Shown here: positions 18,384 to 28,359 of the stretch, piece after piece
Layout of the letters: each line of letters begins with the position of its first letter
How positions within the stretch are numbered: position 1 is the stretch's first letter
Position numbers and translations under genes: made by a program
Assembly (NCBI GenBank): GCA_034003625.1
Contig: JAVEYG010000001.1
Span: 1 to 64,000, forward strand
Source: GWE2-42-39 sp034003625
Lineage (GTDB): Bacteria; Bacteroidota; Bacteroidia; Bacteroidales; Prolixibacteraceae
DNA length: 64,000 bases
Reading direction: 5' to 3'
The notes under the pieces: generated by a model
The model's input: the letters and a program-made list of their open reading frames with translations, nothing else
Databases searched by the model: none
What the model was told of the DNA's origin: nothing

Positions 18384-18413
18384 AATAAAAAAGCCATCCC
18401 GCGAAGGAATGGC
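18384..18413 (-). terminator. Rho-independent terminator of rpsF-rpsR-rplI
   Basis: On the minus strand GCCATTCC, a TTCG-type loop and GGGATGGC are followed directly by TTTTTTATTG. It lies 45 bases after the rplI stop. Confidence 0.85.
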
Positions 18414-18457
18414 CCTTATTTGTTTGAAAAAAATTTGATCCTGCCTGTGGTTTCTGA

Positions 18458-18904
18458 TTATTCCGACACCACTTCGAATTCAAGTTCAACGACCACTTCT
18501 TTGTGAAGTTTGATTTTGGCCGTGTATTTGCCTACTTCCTTGATGCTGTCGTCGGAAATTGAAATTTGTTTGCGGTCGATCTCGAAACCTTTTTTATTAA
18601 TCGCTTCAGCAATCATGATGGTATTCACCGAACCAAAAATCTTGCCGGTTGAACTGGTTTTGGCGCCAATAACCAATTGTTTGTTTTTTAATTGTTCTGC
18701 TATTTCCAAAGCAGCTGCTTTCAGTTTTGCTTCCTTATGTGCCTTTTGCCTTATGTTTTCAGCCAGTACTTTTTTGGCTGATTCGGTGGCAACAATGGCC
18801 ATCTTTTGTGGGATCAGGTAGTTGCGGCCGTAACCGTCTCTCACCTTTACGATGTCGTCTTTCGACCCCAATCTTGCTACATCCTGTAATAATATAATTT
18901 CCAT
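18458..18904 (-). CDS. rplI: Large-subunit ribosomal protein bL9
   Basis: 148 residues, normal for bL9. The N-terminal RNA-binding domain shows EIILLQDVARLGSKDDIVKVRDGYGRNYLIP in pieces recognisable as VKVRDGYGRNYLIP, followed by the long connecting helix rich in Ala and Lys and the C-terminal domain with GKIFGSVNT. It is the third gene of the rpsF-rpsR-rplI operon and is followed by a terminator. Confidence 0.97.
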   Translation of the reverse strand: MEIILLQDVARLGSKDDIVKVRDGYGRNYLIPQKMAIVATESAKKVLAENIRQKAHKEAKLKAAALEIAEQLKNKQLVIGAKTSSTGKIFGSVNTIMIAEAINKKGFEIDRKQISISDDSIKEVGKYTAKIKLHKEVVVELEFEVVSE

Positions 18905-18922
18905 TTCTTCTGCTGCTTTAAA

Positions 18923-19192
18923 TTATTTCATCATATCGGTAACGTAAGGCAGTAAAGCCAAATGACGGGCCCGTTTCACTGCCTGGGCCACTTTTCGCTG
19001 ATATTTTAAAGAAGTTCCGGTAATACGGCGTGGCAAAATTTTTCCCTGCTCGTTCAGAAATTTTTTCAGGAATTCCGGATCCTTGTAATCAACGAACTTG
19101 ATTTTGTTCTTTTTAAAGCGGCAATACTTTTTCTTTTTAATCTCAACCGACGGTGGTGTCAGGTAGCGGATTTCACTTTGATTTGCTGTCAT
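18923..19192 (-). CDS. rpsR: Small-subunit ribosomal protein bS18
   Basis: 89 residues. The conserved core is visible: KYCRFKKNKIKFVDYKD, LNEQGKILPRRITGTS and YQRKVAQAVKRARHLALLPY. It binds next to bS6 on the 30S platform, and the two genes are 3 bases apart here. Confidence 0.97.
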   Translation of the reverse strand: MTANQSEIRYLTPPSVEIKKKKYCRFKKNKIKFVDYKDPEFLKKFLNEQGKILPRRITGTSLKYQRKVAQAVKRARHLALLPYVTDMMK

Positions 19193-19195
19193 CGT

Positions 19196-19549
19196 TTAGG
19201 CCTCCTTTTCAGTTTGTGCTTTCGACTTGTTTTTTCTTCTCTCGCTGTACGCTGCTGCGTATTTGTCCATTTTGAAAGTCAGGAAACGGATGATGCGTTC
19301 ATCGCGTTTGAACTGGATTTCCAATTTCTGTACCATGGAAGGATCGGCTTTAAACTCGAACAGATTGTAAAAACCTGTGGACTTTTTTTGGATCGGGTAG
19401 GCTAATTTGCGCAATCCCCAGTCCTCTTCATTCACAAACTCACCACCTTCTTCGGCGACAAAGTCTCTGAATTTTTTTACCGTTTCCTTTACCTGAGCTT
19501 CAGATAAAACGGGAGTTACAATGAAAACGGTTTCATACTGGTTTTTCAT
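19196..19549 (-). CDS. rpsF: Small-subunit ribosomal protein bS6
   Basis: 117 residues: NQYETVFIVTPVLSE at the start, WGLRKLAYPIQKKSTGFY in the middle and FKRDERIIRFLTFKMDKYA at the end, followed by a basic tail. It is the first gene of the operon. As usual in Bacteroidota no ssb gene lies between rpsF and rpsR. Confidence 0.97.
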   Translation of the reverse strand: MKNQYETVFIVTPVLSEAQVKETVKKFRDFVAEEGGEFVNEEDWGLRKLAYPIQKKSTGFYNLFEFKADPSMVQKLEIQFKRDERIIRFLTFKMDKYAAAYSERRKNKSKAQTEKEA

Positions 19550-19599
19550 AAAACTTCTAATTAGTTATACATTAATCTTAAATCCCTGTTTGGGAGGCG

Positions 19600-19630
19600 C
19601 AAAAGTAGAAATAATTTGTTATTTATCAAA
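19600..19630 (-). promoter_or_regulatory. Consensus Bacteroidota promoter of the rpsF operon
   Basis: Read on the minus strand: TTTG (19627-19630), 19 bases, then TACTTTTG (19600-19607). Both boxes match the phylum consensus exactly. The start codon of rpsF lies 50 bases downstream. This serves as the internal standard for promoter spacing in this genome. Confidence 0.9.
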
Positions 19631-19655
19631 CCGGCACCTGTTATTTTTTTTCGGA

Positions 19656-22600
19656 TTATTTCTGAAAACCAAACAAATCGAATGGTCCGTATAACCCGTA
19701 ATCCATCAGGTACATCCCGCTTAAGGCAGGTTGCCGGTCGGGGGCAAAATTCCACTCGCCCGGACCGTGAATCCATTTGGTATTCGGACGATAAAAATAG
19801 CCAAACGTATTTTTCAGGCTGCCCGTCACATTTACTGTGACCGTATTTTCACCCTGTTTCATCCATTTGCTGACATCCAACCGATACGGGGGCCAGGCAA
19901 TTACACCCGCTTTTTCACCGTTTACCACCACTTCGCATATGGTCCCTTTCCATTCGTTCAGTCCGACAACAAATTCAGCCTGGTTGTTTTCAATAATGAA
20001 TTTCTTCGTGTAAGCCACTTTTTGCGAGTAGAACGGCATCCCGGACTGGATCCAACTTCCGGGCTGGACCGGTTTTGGATTGTCAATTTCAAAACCGGCA
20101 GCCAACGGGATCAACGAAAAATCGCCGAGAATATAAACGGGCATCAATTCTGCAAAAACCGACATCCGGCTGGCCGTCAGCGTAATTTCATTGGCCCCTG
20201 GATGCAAATAAATACCCATTTCAAAAACCGGAAAATCCTTATCGATCCAGTATTGTCCCGGTTTTGGAGAAACCACGTTCCCATTTACTTTCACGGTCCA
20301 GAGTTCGGGCCGTTCGACCACCGCTTTCAGCTTTTTCAGTCCGTCGGGGTTCATTTGTTTTGCCACCTGCACATGGTAAGTGGCCTCAAAGCCGGAACCT
20401 TCGTTGAAAAGTGTGTCTAATTCTAAGTATCTTTTTTTGTACTGAATTTTATGCTGCCAGGGATTTCCAAACGCAACGCCGTTTTCATTGAAAAGCCCGA
20501 TCAACGCTTTCATAAAATGAATATTTTTTTGTTCCGACTTCGCGGTTTTCAAATCCAGGTAATCAATGGTCAGGATATTGTCGGACAAAGGTTTGATTTC
20601 CATTTTGCCTGATGCAGCCAGTTTTTCCGGTTCTTTCCCCTGCATTTTCAGCGCCGGGAAATTTTCTTCTTTGCCGGAAATAAAATACAAGGCACTCCCA
20701 ACCGGCGGTAATTCAAACTCAAAACGAACGTCTTTTCCTTCTTTTTCAAAAGGTGTCAGATTTTGCTCCCCGCTAAAAAGATCGATTTTTACTACCGATT
20801 TTCCTTCGGCCTGAATTTTTGCCGAAGCCATTGCAGTTTCGCTGCTGTTCACTACAAAAACCAACTGCCCGTCGTGGAGAATGCGCCGCTGATGAAACAA
20901 TTCGTTGTTTTCGGAAAGGTTGGCCATTGTAAAATCATTTGCCCTGAAACACTCGGTTACCAACTTATCCTCCACCGAACCGGCCACTATCCACTGTTCC
21001 GGGTATTTGTTTTGCAGTTTTGCCACTTCATCTCTAAGCGAGCCGTCAATTCGTTCAATTTCATTCCGGAACGACAGCACTTTTCCGCCCCCGGCGAGGA
21101 ATTTCTTCAACAATTCAAAAGTATGCCCGTCGATATTTTCCATTTCTTTCGGAAGTACTACCAGCCGGTACGAACGTTTTCCTACGTTAAATTTTCCGCC
21201 GGAAACAGAACCCAGGTCTCGCAATACTTTTTCGGAACCCAGGTCGTATTCAAAATGTTTCTGTTCCAGACGGTTCACAAAAAATTTAAAATCGTCGCGA
21301 ATGTTGTTGATCTGCGGATTTTTATTGACCCGCGAAAAATACATCCAGGCTGAAGTATTGGGCTGAAGCACCAAGGTTTCGTTGACCTGTTCTCCGGCAG
21401 CGGTGGCCATGCTGATACGGGCCAGGTAATCGCCCATCAGCCTGTAATTGTCCCACCAGGGTTCGTGGTACGAGAACGAAGGCGGGTAATCGAATTTGCG
21501 GACGCCTTTCATGGTGAAATACGACAGGTGCTGGTTCACAAAATTTACCCCGAACACACACTGCCAATCGGCCAGCCGTTTGAAATTCCTGAAATCCATT
21601 TCGTAACCGCCGCCGCCGTATGTTTCGCTTAGGGTGCGGCCCCATCCGGCCTGGTTGGCGGCACTGCGCAATTCGCGGATGGCGCGGGTATTCCCGAACT
21701 GTCCGCCCAATCCGTCGGGGGTGAGCGTACTTCCCAGCATATCAACCCCCGGGCGGTGGTGCCAGATGTAAAAAGCCGCCTCGTCGAAACCGTGAGTGGG
21801 TTCGGGCCAGCCATGTTCCCAGTAATGGCCGGTCCATTCCAGATTATTGGCCTCGCAATATTCATAATTCGGTTTGGCCCAGCGGTCGATAAACAGTTCA
21901 AGGACCAGCTCGTAATAATTGTGGCGCACTTTCTTCCAGTCGCCCACTTCATCGACCAGCGACGGGAGCTGTGTTTTCAGATTGTATCCCCAGCGATCTT
22001 CAAAAACCTGCCAAAGGTCTGGTGTCCAACGAAAAACGGGCCCTTTCGACATGGCGGCTTCCAGATTGGGTTCATCGGTAAAAATACCTTTTACCGTCTT
22101 TCCGAAATCAGCCTTGTTGTATTTTTCATAGCCTTTCATAGTAAGTTCCAGAAATTTTTCGGTAACGCCGGGATACAACAGGTCGACATAGGTAAACCCG
22201 CCGTACCAGGGAGAGTTGGCAGGATAAGTACGTTTGAACAAATAATACGTCCCCTGCTTTCCTGCTTCTTCGTTACAATTTGCTGTAATATCGATGAACC
22301 CGGTTTCGGTCTGCTTCAAAATCACTTCAAATGTATCGGTCGGAAGCGCATTAAAAACCTGTTGAATTTCCATACTCAGGCCTGCACCGTGTTTATACGA
22401 ATCGGGCATTTCAGCCGGGACATGGCCGCCTGCAAAACCCGACGGGTACGAATTTTCATCGTAAATCCATACTTCCATCCCCAGTTCCCGGCCTTTTTTT
22501 ACCGTAAAATCGAAAAGCTGGTGCCAGTTTTCCGAAATATATTCGGTAATCAAACCGGGGCGCGGGTGCACGAAGACGCCGCCAATCCCGGCTTTTTTAA

Positions 22601-22823
22601 ATTCTTCCATTTGAAAGGCGATTTCTTTTTCAGAAATACTGTCGTTCCAGTCCCACAGAGGAATGCTGCGATAGGCAGCCGGAGGGTCGGGCAACAAGGG
22701 GGCAAACGCCGCATAACTGTTGATACTGTTTGCTGGCTTTTCTTCTTTCTGACACGAATTTAAAAAGACACAGGATACCAGCAGTATCACTAAAAATCCG
22801 GTCAGGCGATTGGTTGTTTTCAT
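19656..22823 (-). CDS. Large lipoprotein glycosyl hydrolase, GH106-like with C-terminal sugar-binding domain
   Basis: A 1055-residue exported lipoprotein (signal ending VFLNSC, Cys24). The N-terminal catalytic part has SIPLWDWNDSIS, FKKAGIGGVFVHPRPGL and VWIYDENSYPSGFAGG, typical of the large Bacteroidota glycosyl hydrolases related to GH106 alpha-L-rhamnosidases. The C-terminal 150 residues resemble the jelly-roll sugar-binding domain of GH2 enzymes (KFIIENNQAEFVVGLNEWKG, then YRLDVSKWMKQGENTVTVNVTGSL). The substrate is not determinable from sequence; rhamnose- or fucose-containing glycans are likely given the isomerase gene just upstream. It could be a distinct, uncharacterised glycoside hydrolase family. 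Confidence 0.7.
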   Translation of the reverse strand: MKTTNRLTGFLVILLVSCVFLNSCQKEEKPANSINSYAAFAPLLPDPPAAYRSIPLWDWNDSISEKEIAFQMEEFKKAGIGGVFVHPRPGLITEYISENWHQLFDFTVKKGRELGMEVWIYDENSYPSGFAGGHVPAEMPDSYKHGAGLSMEIQQVFNALPTDTFEVILKQTETGFIDITANCNEEAGKQGTYYLFKRTYPANSPWYGGFTYVDLLYPGVTEKFLELTMKGYEKYNKADFGKTVKGIFTDEPNLEAAMSKGPVFRWTPDLWQVFEDRWGYNLKTQLPSLVDEVGDWKKVRHNYYELVLELFIDRWAKPNYEYCEANNLEWTGHYWEHGWPEPTHGFDEAAFYIWHHRPGVDMLGSTLTPDGLGGQFGNTRAIRELRSAANQAGWGRTLSETYGGGGYEMDFRNFKRLADWQCVFGVNFVNQHLSYFTMKGVRKFDYPPSFSYHEPWWDNYRLMGDYLARISMATAAGEQVNETLVLQPNTSAWMYFSRVNKNPQINNIRDDFKFFVNRLEQKHFEYDLGSEKVLRDLGSVSGGKFNVGKRSYRLVVLPKEMENIDGHTFELLKKFLAGGGKVLSFRNEIERIDGSLRDEVAKLQNKYPEQWIVAGSVEDKLVTECFRANDFTMANLSENNELFHQRRILHDGQLVFVVNSSETAMASAKIQAEGKSVVKIDLFSGEQNLTPFEKEGKDVRFEFELPPVGSALYFISGKEENFPALKMQGKEPEKLAASGKMEIKPLSDNILTIDYLDLKTAKSEQKNIHFMKALIGLFNENGVAFGNPWQHKIQYKKRYLELDTLFNEGSGFEATYHVQVAKQMNPDGLKKLKAVVERPELWTVKVNGNVVSPKPGQYWIDKDFPVFEMGIYLHPGANEITLTASRMSVFAELMPVYILGDFSLIPLAAGFEIDNPKPVQPGSWIQSGMPFYSQKVAYTKKFIIENNQAEFVVGLNEWKGTICEVVVNGEKAGVIAWPPYRLDVSKWMKQGENTVTVNVTGSLKNTFGYFYRPNTKWIHGPGEWNFAPDRQPALSGMYLMDYGLYGPFDLFGFQK

Positions 22824-22883
22824 TCTGTTTAAGTTATTTAGTTATCAATTCATATATTCACAGATACCCCACATCTTGCTTTC

Positions 22884-24296
22884 TCAGCAGATCCGCACCA
22901 CATCCATATTTAAAAGAAAAGCCAGTTTTTCGATCTTACCGGCAATGTGCCCGACCCCGATGGCGCAATGGTGTGCAGGCCCCTGTTTCGACCAACGGTT
23001 TATAAATTCACTGGCACCGATCGAAAAACGGTAACGGCTGTTCGTGTTCCCAATCTGTAAAACCGGCCCCGACACCGATTCGCCCTCGGCCACCAACAAG
23101 AATAAACTGTCTTTTCCCTGAACAACCGACAAAATCGTTACCTCTCCATGCTTTACGGTCATTTGTATCGACAGGCCTTTGCCCGGTTTGCCGTGGTACA
23201 CTGGCACCGGCACTAATTGAACACGGCCTTCGGCAATGGCAAAATGCGCCGGGCCATCGTGCCCCAGCATTACAATATCGTCGTTGAAATCCATTGCGTA
23301 AAATTCGGAAAACGAACCTCCTGCGCCAAAGGCATCCATAATTTTCATGGCCTGTGCGTTTTTTATCTCGCACTCGCCGGCCACGGGGATATTTTTTCCA
23401 GTCAACAAGGTGTTCCCGGCAATCACCGAAGTTACAATATTTTCGTATTCATTGCCGTCAATGCCTTCGTAATAATAAGCCATTGAGCCCAGTTTGTGCT
23501 TCTCAACTAATTTATCGAGCGCGACCGATGTTTGGGCGGCACGCAGGATTTCGGCTTCTTCACAGCTTTCCGATACCTCAAAAATCCGGCGAAATTCATC
23601 TGTCTTTTGTTGTATCTCTTCATTAGTCGCTTCGTCACGATATTTCTTCAATTCGCACATCTCAAGTAACTCGATATGGGTACCAAATACCGCCGATTGC
23701 TGGGTAAGGTCGGAATAGACGTCCAGCATCCCGCCGTAATAATGACCCAACACGCCCAAACGGTTGGTGCGCATTACCCGGGCAACCTCCGCCGCTTCGA
23801 TCCACGATTGGATTTCTGCCCATGCCCGTTCTTCGTGCAAATAACCGGTAACAAATTCATAGCGGATTCCGGAGCGGTTAAATACATTGGCAATTTCGGG
23901 AACCGAGCAGGCCTGGCAATGCGCCAGCCATTCGCCAGTCATTTTTCCACGGTCGTCCAGCGCATTAAACGATTCATAGTCGATCGCCGGGACCGGCTGC
24001 AAATTCAGTATTACCACCGGGACTTTCACCTTTTGGGCAACAGGCAATACAGTGGATGACAAAGCATAAGTAGAAACATACAAAAACACGACTTCCACAT
24101 CGTTTTTCTTCAGCAATTCAGCGGCGGCCTGCGCTTTTCCCGGCGAATCGACCAGTCCGGCATCAATAACAGTCGCCCCGAACCCGCGCACTCTTTCGGC
24201 AATGAAATCCTGGTAAGCAGTCAGGCGCTCAAACAAACCATCGAATTGTGTCCAGTATGTATCCAACCCAATCCCAAACAAGCCCACTTTGTTCAT
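22884..24296 (-). CDS. L-fucose/L-arabinose isomerase-family protein
   Basis: A 470-residue cytoplasmic protein of the FucI/AraA fold: KVGLFGIGLDTYW at the start, VVFLYVSTYALSSTVLPV, VPVVILNLQPVP, then ITSVIAGNTL-like and GHDGPAHFAIAEG phrases further on. Metal-dependent aldose-ketose isomerisation is the family function, but members in glycosidase loci are often divergent and the sugar is not known. It lies 60 bases upstream of the large glycosyl hydrolase on the same strand, so the sugar released by that enzyme may be its substrate. A divergent AraC regulator sits 116 bases away. Confidence 0.82.
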   Translation of the reverse strand: MNKVGLFGIGLDTYWTQFDGLFERLTAYQDFIAERVRGFGATVIDAGLVDSPGKAQAAAELLKKNDVEVVFLYVSTYALSSTVLPVAQKVKVPVVILNLQPVPAIDYESFNALDDRGKMTGEWLAHCQACSVPEIANVFNRSGIRYEFVTGYLHEERAWAEIQSWIEAAEVARVMRTNRLGVLGHYYGGMLDVYSDLTQQSAVFGTHIELLEMCELKKYRDEATNEEIQQKTDEFRRIFEVSESCEEAEILRAAQTSVALDKLVEKHKLGSMAYYYEGIDGNEYENIVTSVIAGNTLLTGKNIPVAGECEIKNAQAMKIMDAFGAGGSFSEFYAMDFNDDIVMLGHDGPAHFAIAEGRVQLVPVPVYHGKPGKGLSIQMTVKHGEVTILSVVQGKDSLFLLVAEGESVSGPVLQIGNTNSRYRFSIGASEFINRWSKQGPAHHCAIGVGHIAGKIEKLAFLLNMDVVRIC

Positions 24297-24412
24297 TTTT
24301 ATTATTTTTGATTTTTGTTATTCTATGTTTTATTCAATACGACCAAGTTACTAACGATTTAATAGTTTTTCAGCTTAATTCTTGATCGAAATACTTTAAA
24401 TTCTGACACAAA

Positions 24413-25306
24413 ATGGCTCAACTCCTGACTAACGAACTGTTTTACCCGGCAATCCACGAAAGCGACAAACAATGGGGCATTACCGTAAGTACTGCCGGGT
24501 TCCAGTCGATTGAAGCAAACACAGCGTATCCTCCGGCGGGGCATCCGAAAACACACCGCTACCATTACCATAGCGGGCGAATCCTGGATGAATTTCAAAT
24601 AGTGTACATTACCCGGGGGAAAGCTATTTTCTCATCGAAAAGCGCCGGCGAACAATTACTGGAAGAAGGGAGCCTGTTCATGCTTTTCCCGGGGGAATGG
24701 CACACCTACCGGCCCCACGAAGACACTGGCTGGGAGGCCTACTGGGTGGGTTTCCGGGGAGATTATGCCAGCCAACTGGTTGTCAACCGTTTTTTTTCTC
24801 CCGGAAAACCATTTTTCAGGATCGGGTACAATGAAGAAATAATCAGGCTGTTTCAGCAAATTACCGGGCATATTAAACGGGAAGAGCCGGGTTCGCAGCA
24901 ACTGCTCGGAGGAATTGTATTTTATATGCTTGGGTACCTGTACCATTTTCAGAAGAACGCATTGTTTGCCAACAAGTCAATCATTTCAAAAATCGACAAG
25001 GCGCGGGCGCTGATGCGCGAGCATGTGAATACGAATATCAGTACGGAAGAAATTGCAGGGATGCTCCATATCAGTTATTCGTGGTTCCGGCGCAGCTTCC
25101 GGCAATACACGGGCTTTTCACCGGCGCAATACATGATCCGGCTGAAAGTGCAACGCGCCAAAGAGCTACTGGCCCAAACCAATGATTCGGTAAAAGAAAT
25201 AGCAGGGAGCCTGCACTTCGAACCGGTTGATTATTTCTCTGTCTTTTTTAAACGCGCCACTGGCATCAGCCCACTGGCATACCGGGCTTTGTGCCGGGAA
25301 AAATAA
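24413..25306 (+). CDS. AraC-family regulator
   Basis: 297 residues: an N-terminal cupin sensing domain (FQIVYITRGKAIFSSK, then LFMLFPGEWHTYRPHEDTGW) and two C-terminal helix-turn-helix motifs (STEEIAGMLHISYSWFRRSFRQYTGFSPAQYM and the second with VKEIAGSLHFEPVDYFSVFFKR), listed here in part. It is divergent from the isomerase and glycosyl hydrolase genes, so it probably activates them in response to a monosaccharide. Confidence 0.9.
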   Translation: MAQLLTNELFYPAIHESDKQWGITVSTAGFQSIEANTAYPPAGHPKTHRYHYHSGRILDEFQIVYITRGKAIFSSKSAGEQLLEEGSLFMLFPGEWHTYRPHEDTGWEAYWVGFRGDYASQLVVNRFFSPGKPFFRIGYNEEIIRLFQQITGHIKREEPGSQQLLGGIVFYMLGYLYHFQKNALFANKSIISKIDKARALMREHVNTNISTEEIAGMLHISYSWFRRSFRQYTGFSPAQYMIRLKVQRAKELLAQTNDSVKEIAGSLHFEPVDYFSVFFKRATGISPLAYRALCREK

Positions 25307-25308
25307 CG

Positions 25309-27150
25309 CTAATCAAATATCAACGGCTCGGGGGCGCGGGGCTGGAAACTGTAAAAACGGGTACGGAGCTGTTCTTCCAGAATAAAACCTATTCCACCCA
25401 TATCGGAAGGATGGTTGGGGTAATAAGCCAACCGTATCTGGATGGTTTTAAACACTAAATTTTCGTTTCTGAGACGAACACCAAAACCAATCCCGGCATA
25501 ATAATCCTGTGTGAAAATCACTTTATGGTTTGATCCGATGATGCCCAGGTCAAGGAAAGAGAAAAATGCGGTGTTGAATTTCAGAAATTCTTTTTGCTGA
25601 AAAAAAACAGTTTCCAGGTTCAGTACCAGTCGTTGCTGTCCTGCGGCCTCCTTACTGGTAAATCCCCGGATGCCGGTTTTATACCGAACAAATACATTTT
25701 CAATGTCGTACCGGCGGATCCCCAAAATATAATTGATTTTCAGAAACTGCCTGGCTTTGTTATTCCCTGCATTGAAAAGCCGTGAAATGTAGTCAAGATG
25801 GCATTCAATCATTCCCTGCTCAAAATCGCTTTTATTAAAGTACCCGCCTATCCCGGCTGAAGCAAAGAGATAAAACGGTTTGTACCGGGCAATGTTCCCA
25901 CTCGAAAAATATAAATGGGAATACCAGCGTTTCATAAATTCATTGTCGTCGTAGCCCACCACCAACTCGTGCAAGTATCCTTTGGGAATATCTTCGGTAA
26001 TGCCATAGCTGTATACCAACCGGTCGCGCACATACCGGCGTTGTGAAAAACTCAGGCTCCCGAGATAAAACCTACTGTTCGCAAAATACTGGTTATTTTG
26101 AAGGTCAGGGGCCGGGCGGTCTATAAAATGAAACTGGCGGACCCGTCCCGAAATAGTCATCTGGAAGCGGCTGTCCTGTTCATTAATGCCCACTTGCAGG
26201 TTTCGTCCGTACCAAACATCATACGACCAGAGGTTTAGTGGAAAATCGGTTTTCACCGGATCGGTAAGGCTCATCCGGTCGTTCCGAAAATACCGGCTGT
26301 AATTAAAGCCTCCGGCCCAAGCTGATTGCGGGCGCAAAAATTCCTTATTGAAATTTACTAAATACCCGTGCCGCTGATAGGTATTAAAATACCCCGAACG
26401 AAAATCGATAAAATCTCCCCGAAAGTTTTTCACCGAATAAAATGTTTCGACCCCCAGATAAGGTTCCCGGTTCAAATGGCCGACGAACTTAGCTGAAATT
26501 TCATGCCCGATGCCCAGTACGTTCTGGTTATAAATTCCGAGTTTTCCGGAATCAATTTCATCAATTTCCCCGGTAATGCCAAAAGCAAATACATCCTTAG
26601 TAAGAATCAGTATGTCAACAAATTGAGGGTCTTCAACCCGGGACGTCACCACAATGCGCACATCTTTCAGGTACGGAAGTTCACGCAGCACGCGTTCATT
26701 GTCCATCAACAGGTTGGCATCAAATTCGGCGCCCACCCGGATCCAGAGGTTACGACGGACCGCATTGACATTCGATCTGGTGTGAATGCTGTTGGCAAAA
26801 CGCTCAATGCCTGTTTGGGCAACCCGGCTGGTATCGTCGAAAGTCGGGCCAAATACATCAAGCCGCTGGATTTTCACCGAAGCAATGGTTTTCCCTTCAA
26901 ACTGCCGGTAATACTCATATGAAACTATTTCAGAAGTATATTTTTCTCCTGAATTGGAGATCATGGCATCGTAAAGCCAGCCGGTAAAGCGATGCCGGTG
27001 TGCCCGTACATCAAGGCTGTCGTAAAATAAATCCGACTTATTGGCCACAGGGGCAGTTTTCAGTGTATCCTGAGGAGACGTGCCCGCCCCCTTCGCAGAC
27101 AAACCGGTAACCAACATTAAAAACAAAAAAACAATTTGTACATGCTCCAT
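25309..27150 (-). CDS. BamA/TamA-like outer-membrane protein
   Basis: About 613 residues: signal peptide (IVFLFLMLVTGLSAKGAG), a region with POTRA-like structure (IRVGAEFDANLLMDNERVLRELPYLKDVRI in parts, residues ~140-200), then a beta-barrel ending in aromatic-rich strands (VFKTIQIRLAYYPN, then FYSFQPRAPEPLIFD). It belongs to the Omp85-type barrels of Bacteroidota that insert or secrete proteins or lipids; the client is unknown. I prefer the ATG before EHVQIVF, which has AGGTGG just upstream and puts the signal peptide first; an upstream ATG adds 16 residues. Confidence 0.75.
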   Translation of the reverse strand: MEHVQIVFLFLMLVTGLSAKGAGTSPQDTLKTAPVANKSDLFYDSLDVRAHRHRFTGWLYDAMISNSGEKYTSEIVSYEYYRQFEGKTIASVKIQRLDVFGPTFDDTSRVAQTGIERFANSIHTRSNVNAVRRNLWIRVGAEFDANLLMDNERVLRELPYLKDVRIVVTSRVEDPQFVDILILTKDVFAFGITGEIDEIDSGKLGIYNQNVLGIGHEISAKFVGHLNREPYLGVETFYSVKNFRGDFIDFRSGYFNTYQRHGYLVNFNKEFLRPQSAWAGGFNYSRYFRNDRMSLTDPVKTDFPLNLWSYDVWYGRNLQVGINEQDSRFQMTISGRVRQFHFIDRPAPDLQNNQYFANSRFYLGSLSFSQRRYVRDRLVYSYGITEDIPKGYLHELVVGYDDNEFMKRWYSHLYFSSGNIARYKPFYLFASAGIGGYFNKSDFEQGMIECHLDYISRLFNAGNNKARQFLKINYILGIRRYDIENVFVRYKTGIRGFTSKEAAGQQRLVLNLETVFFQQKEFLKFNTAFFSFLDLGIIGSNHKVIFTQDYYAGIGFGVRLRNENLVFKTIQIRLAYYPNHPSDMGGIGFILEEQLRTRFYSFQPRAPEPLIFD

Positions 27151-27354
27151 CGCAAACCCACCTGTTTTTATTTCTTTTAAATGTATTGATTTTTTCACAG
27201 TAAAAATCCATCACTCAAAACTACACTCTTTATTATCCGAAGAATGGGATTTGGTTTCCAAAACTTTGTTAAATAACGTTAAAAGCCTCTTTCCGGGGTT
27301 TTAATTTTTTGACGACTTTTATAATTTCGGTCGCAAATTTTAAAAATAGGACGA

Positions 27355-28284
27355 ATGGATATCGTAGTTGACAAGATTACCAAGACTTATGGTTTGCAGA
27401 AAGCTGTTGATGAACTGAGCTTTAGAGTGAACACAGGCGAGGTTCTGGGGTTTCTGGGGCCCAACGGGGCAGGTAAAACGACCACGATGAAGGCAATTAC
27501 CTGCTTTTTAAACCCCAACGAAGGGAATATTTTAGTCGGAGGGGTGTCGGTTACCGAAAATCCCGAAGAAGTAAAAAAGCATATCGGCTACCTACCGGAA
27601 AACAACCCGTTATACCAGGATATGCCGGTAATTGACTATCTAAAATTTTCAGCCGAATTACAGGGTGTTCCGAAGGAAAGGATACGCGAACGCGTTGTGG
27701 AGATGGTAAAAGTATGCGGGTTAAAAGCCGAAAAGCATAAAAAAATCAGAGAACTGTCGAAAGGGTTCCGCCAGCGGGTCGGACTGGCTCAGGCGCTAAT
27801 ACACGACCCGGAAGTGCTGATCCTCGATGAACCAACTACCGGGCTCGACCCCAACCAGATTGTTGAGATACGCGAACTCATTAAAAAGATCGGCAAAGAA
27901 AAAACGGTCATCCTCAGTTCCCACATATTGGCTGAAGTAGAAGCCACCTGCGACCGCATCCTGATCATCAGTAAAGGAAGAATCGTAGCCGACGGGACTT
28001 CCGAAGAGTTACGCAAACAGGCGCAGGGCAACGAAATCCTGAAAGTACAAATCAAAAACGGGGAACGCAACGAAGTGTTCAACGCACTAAAAGCCTTGCC
28101 AACAGTCAGCCTGGTCGATTTTATCGCCGATGGGCCCGACAGTTATGAGGTGCAAAGCAAAAAAGATGAGAACTCGGCTAAAGCCATTTTCGATTTGTGC
28201 GTAAACAAAGGCTGGTACATCAACCAACTGATTCCGGTTGAAACCAAATTAGAAGATGTGTTCCGCGAGGTTACCATGAACTGA
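27355..28284 (+). CDS. ABC transporter ATPase (GldA-like)
   Basis: 309 residues. Walker A GPNGAGKT at 35-42, signature LSKGFRQRVGLAQAL, Walker B VLILDEPTTGLDP and a switch His in ILSSHIL. A C-terminal extension follows, as in ATPases of the GldA/NosF type. It forms an operon with a permease, a Gld-type auxiliary protein and a DUF4340 protein. In Flavobacteria such an ATPase is GldA of gliding motility, but this four-gene arrangement is widespread in non-gliding species, so the symbol is not given. Confidence 0.9.
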   Translation: MDIVVDKITKTYGLQKAVDELSFRVNTGEVLGFLGPNGAGKTTTMKAITCFLNPNEGNILVGGVSVTENPEEVKKHIGYLPENNPLYQDMPVIDYLKFSAELQGVPKERIRERVVEMVKVCGLKAEKHKKIRELSKGFRQRVGLAQALIHDPEVLILDEPTTGLDPNQIVEIRELIKKIGKEKTVILSSHILAEVEATCDRILIISKGRIVADGTSEELRKQAQGNEILKVQIKNGERNEVFNALKALPTVSLVDFIADGPDSYEVQSKKDENSAKAIFDLCVNKGWYINQLIPVETKLEDVFREVTMN

Positions 28285-28359
28285 TTTACAAATTACGATT
28301 TATGATTTACAAATTTTGATGGATCGACCCATTATCAATATTGAAAAAAAGCAATACAG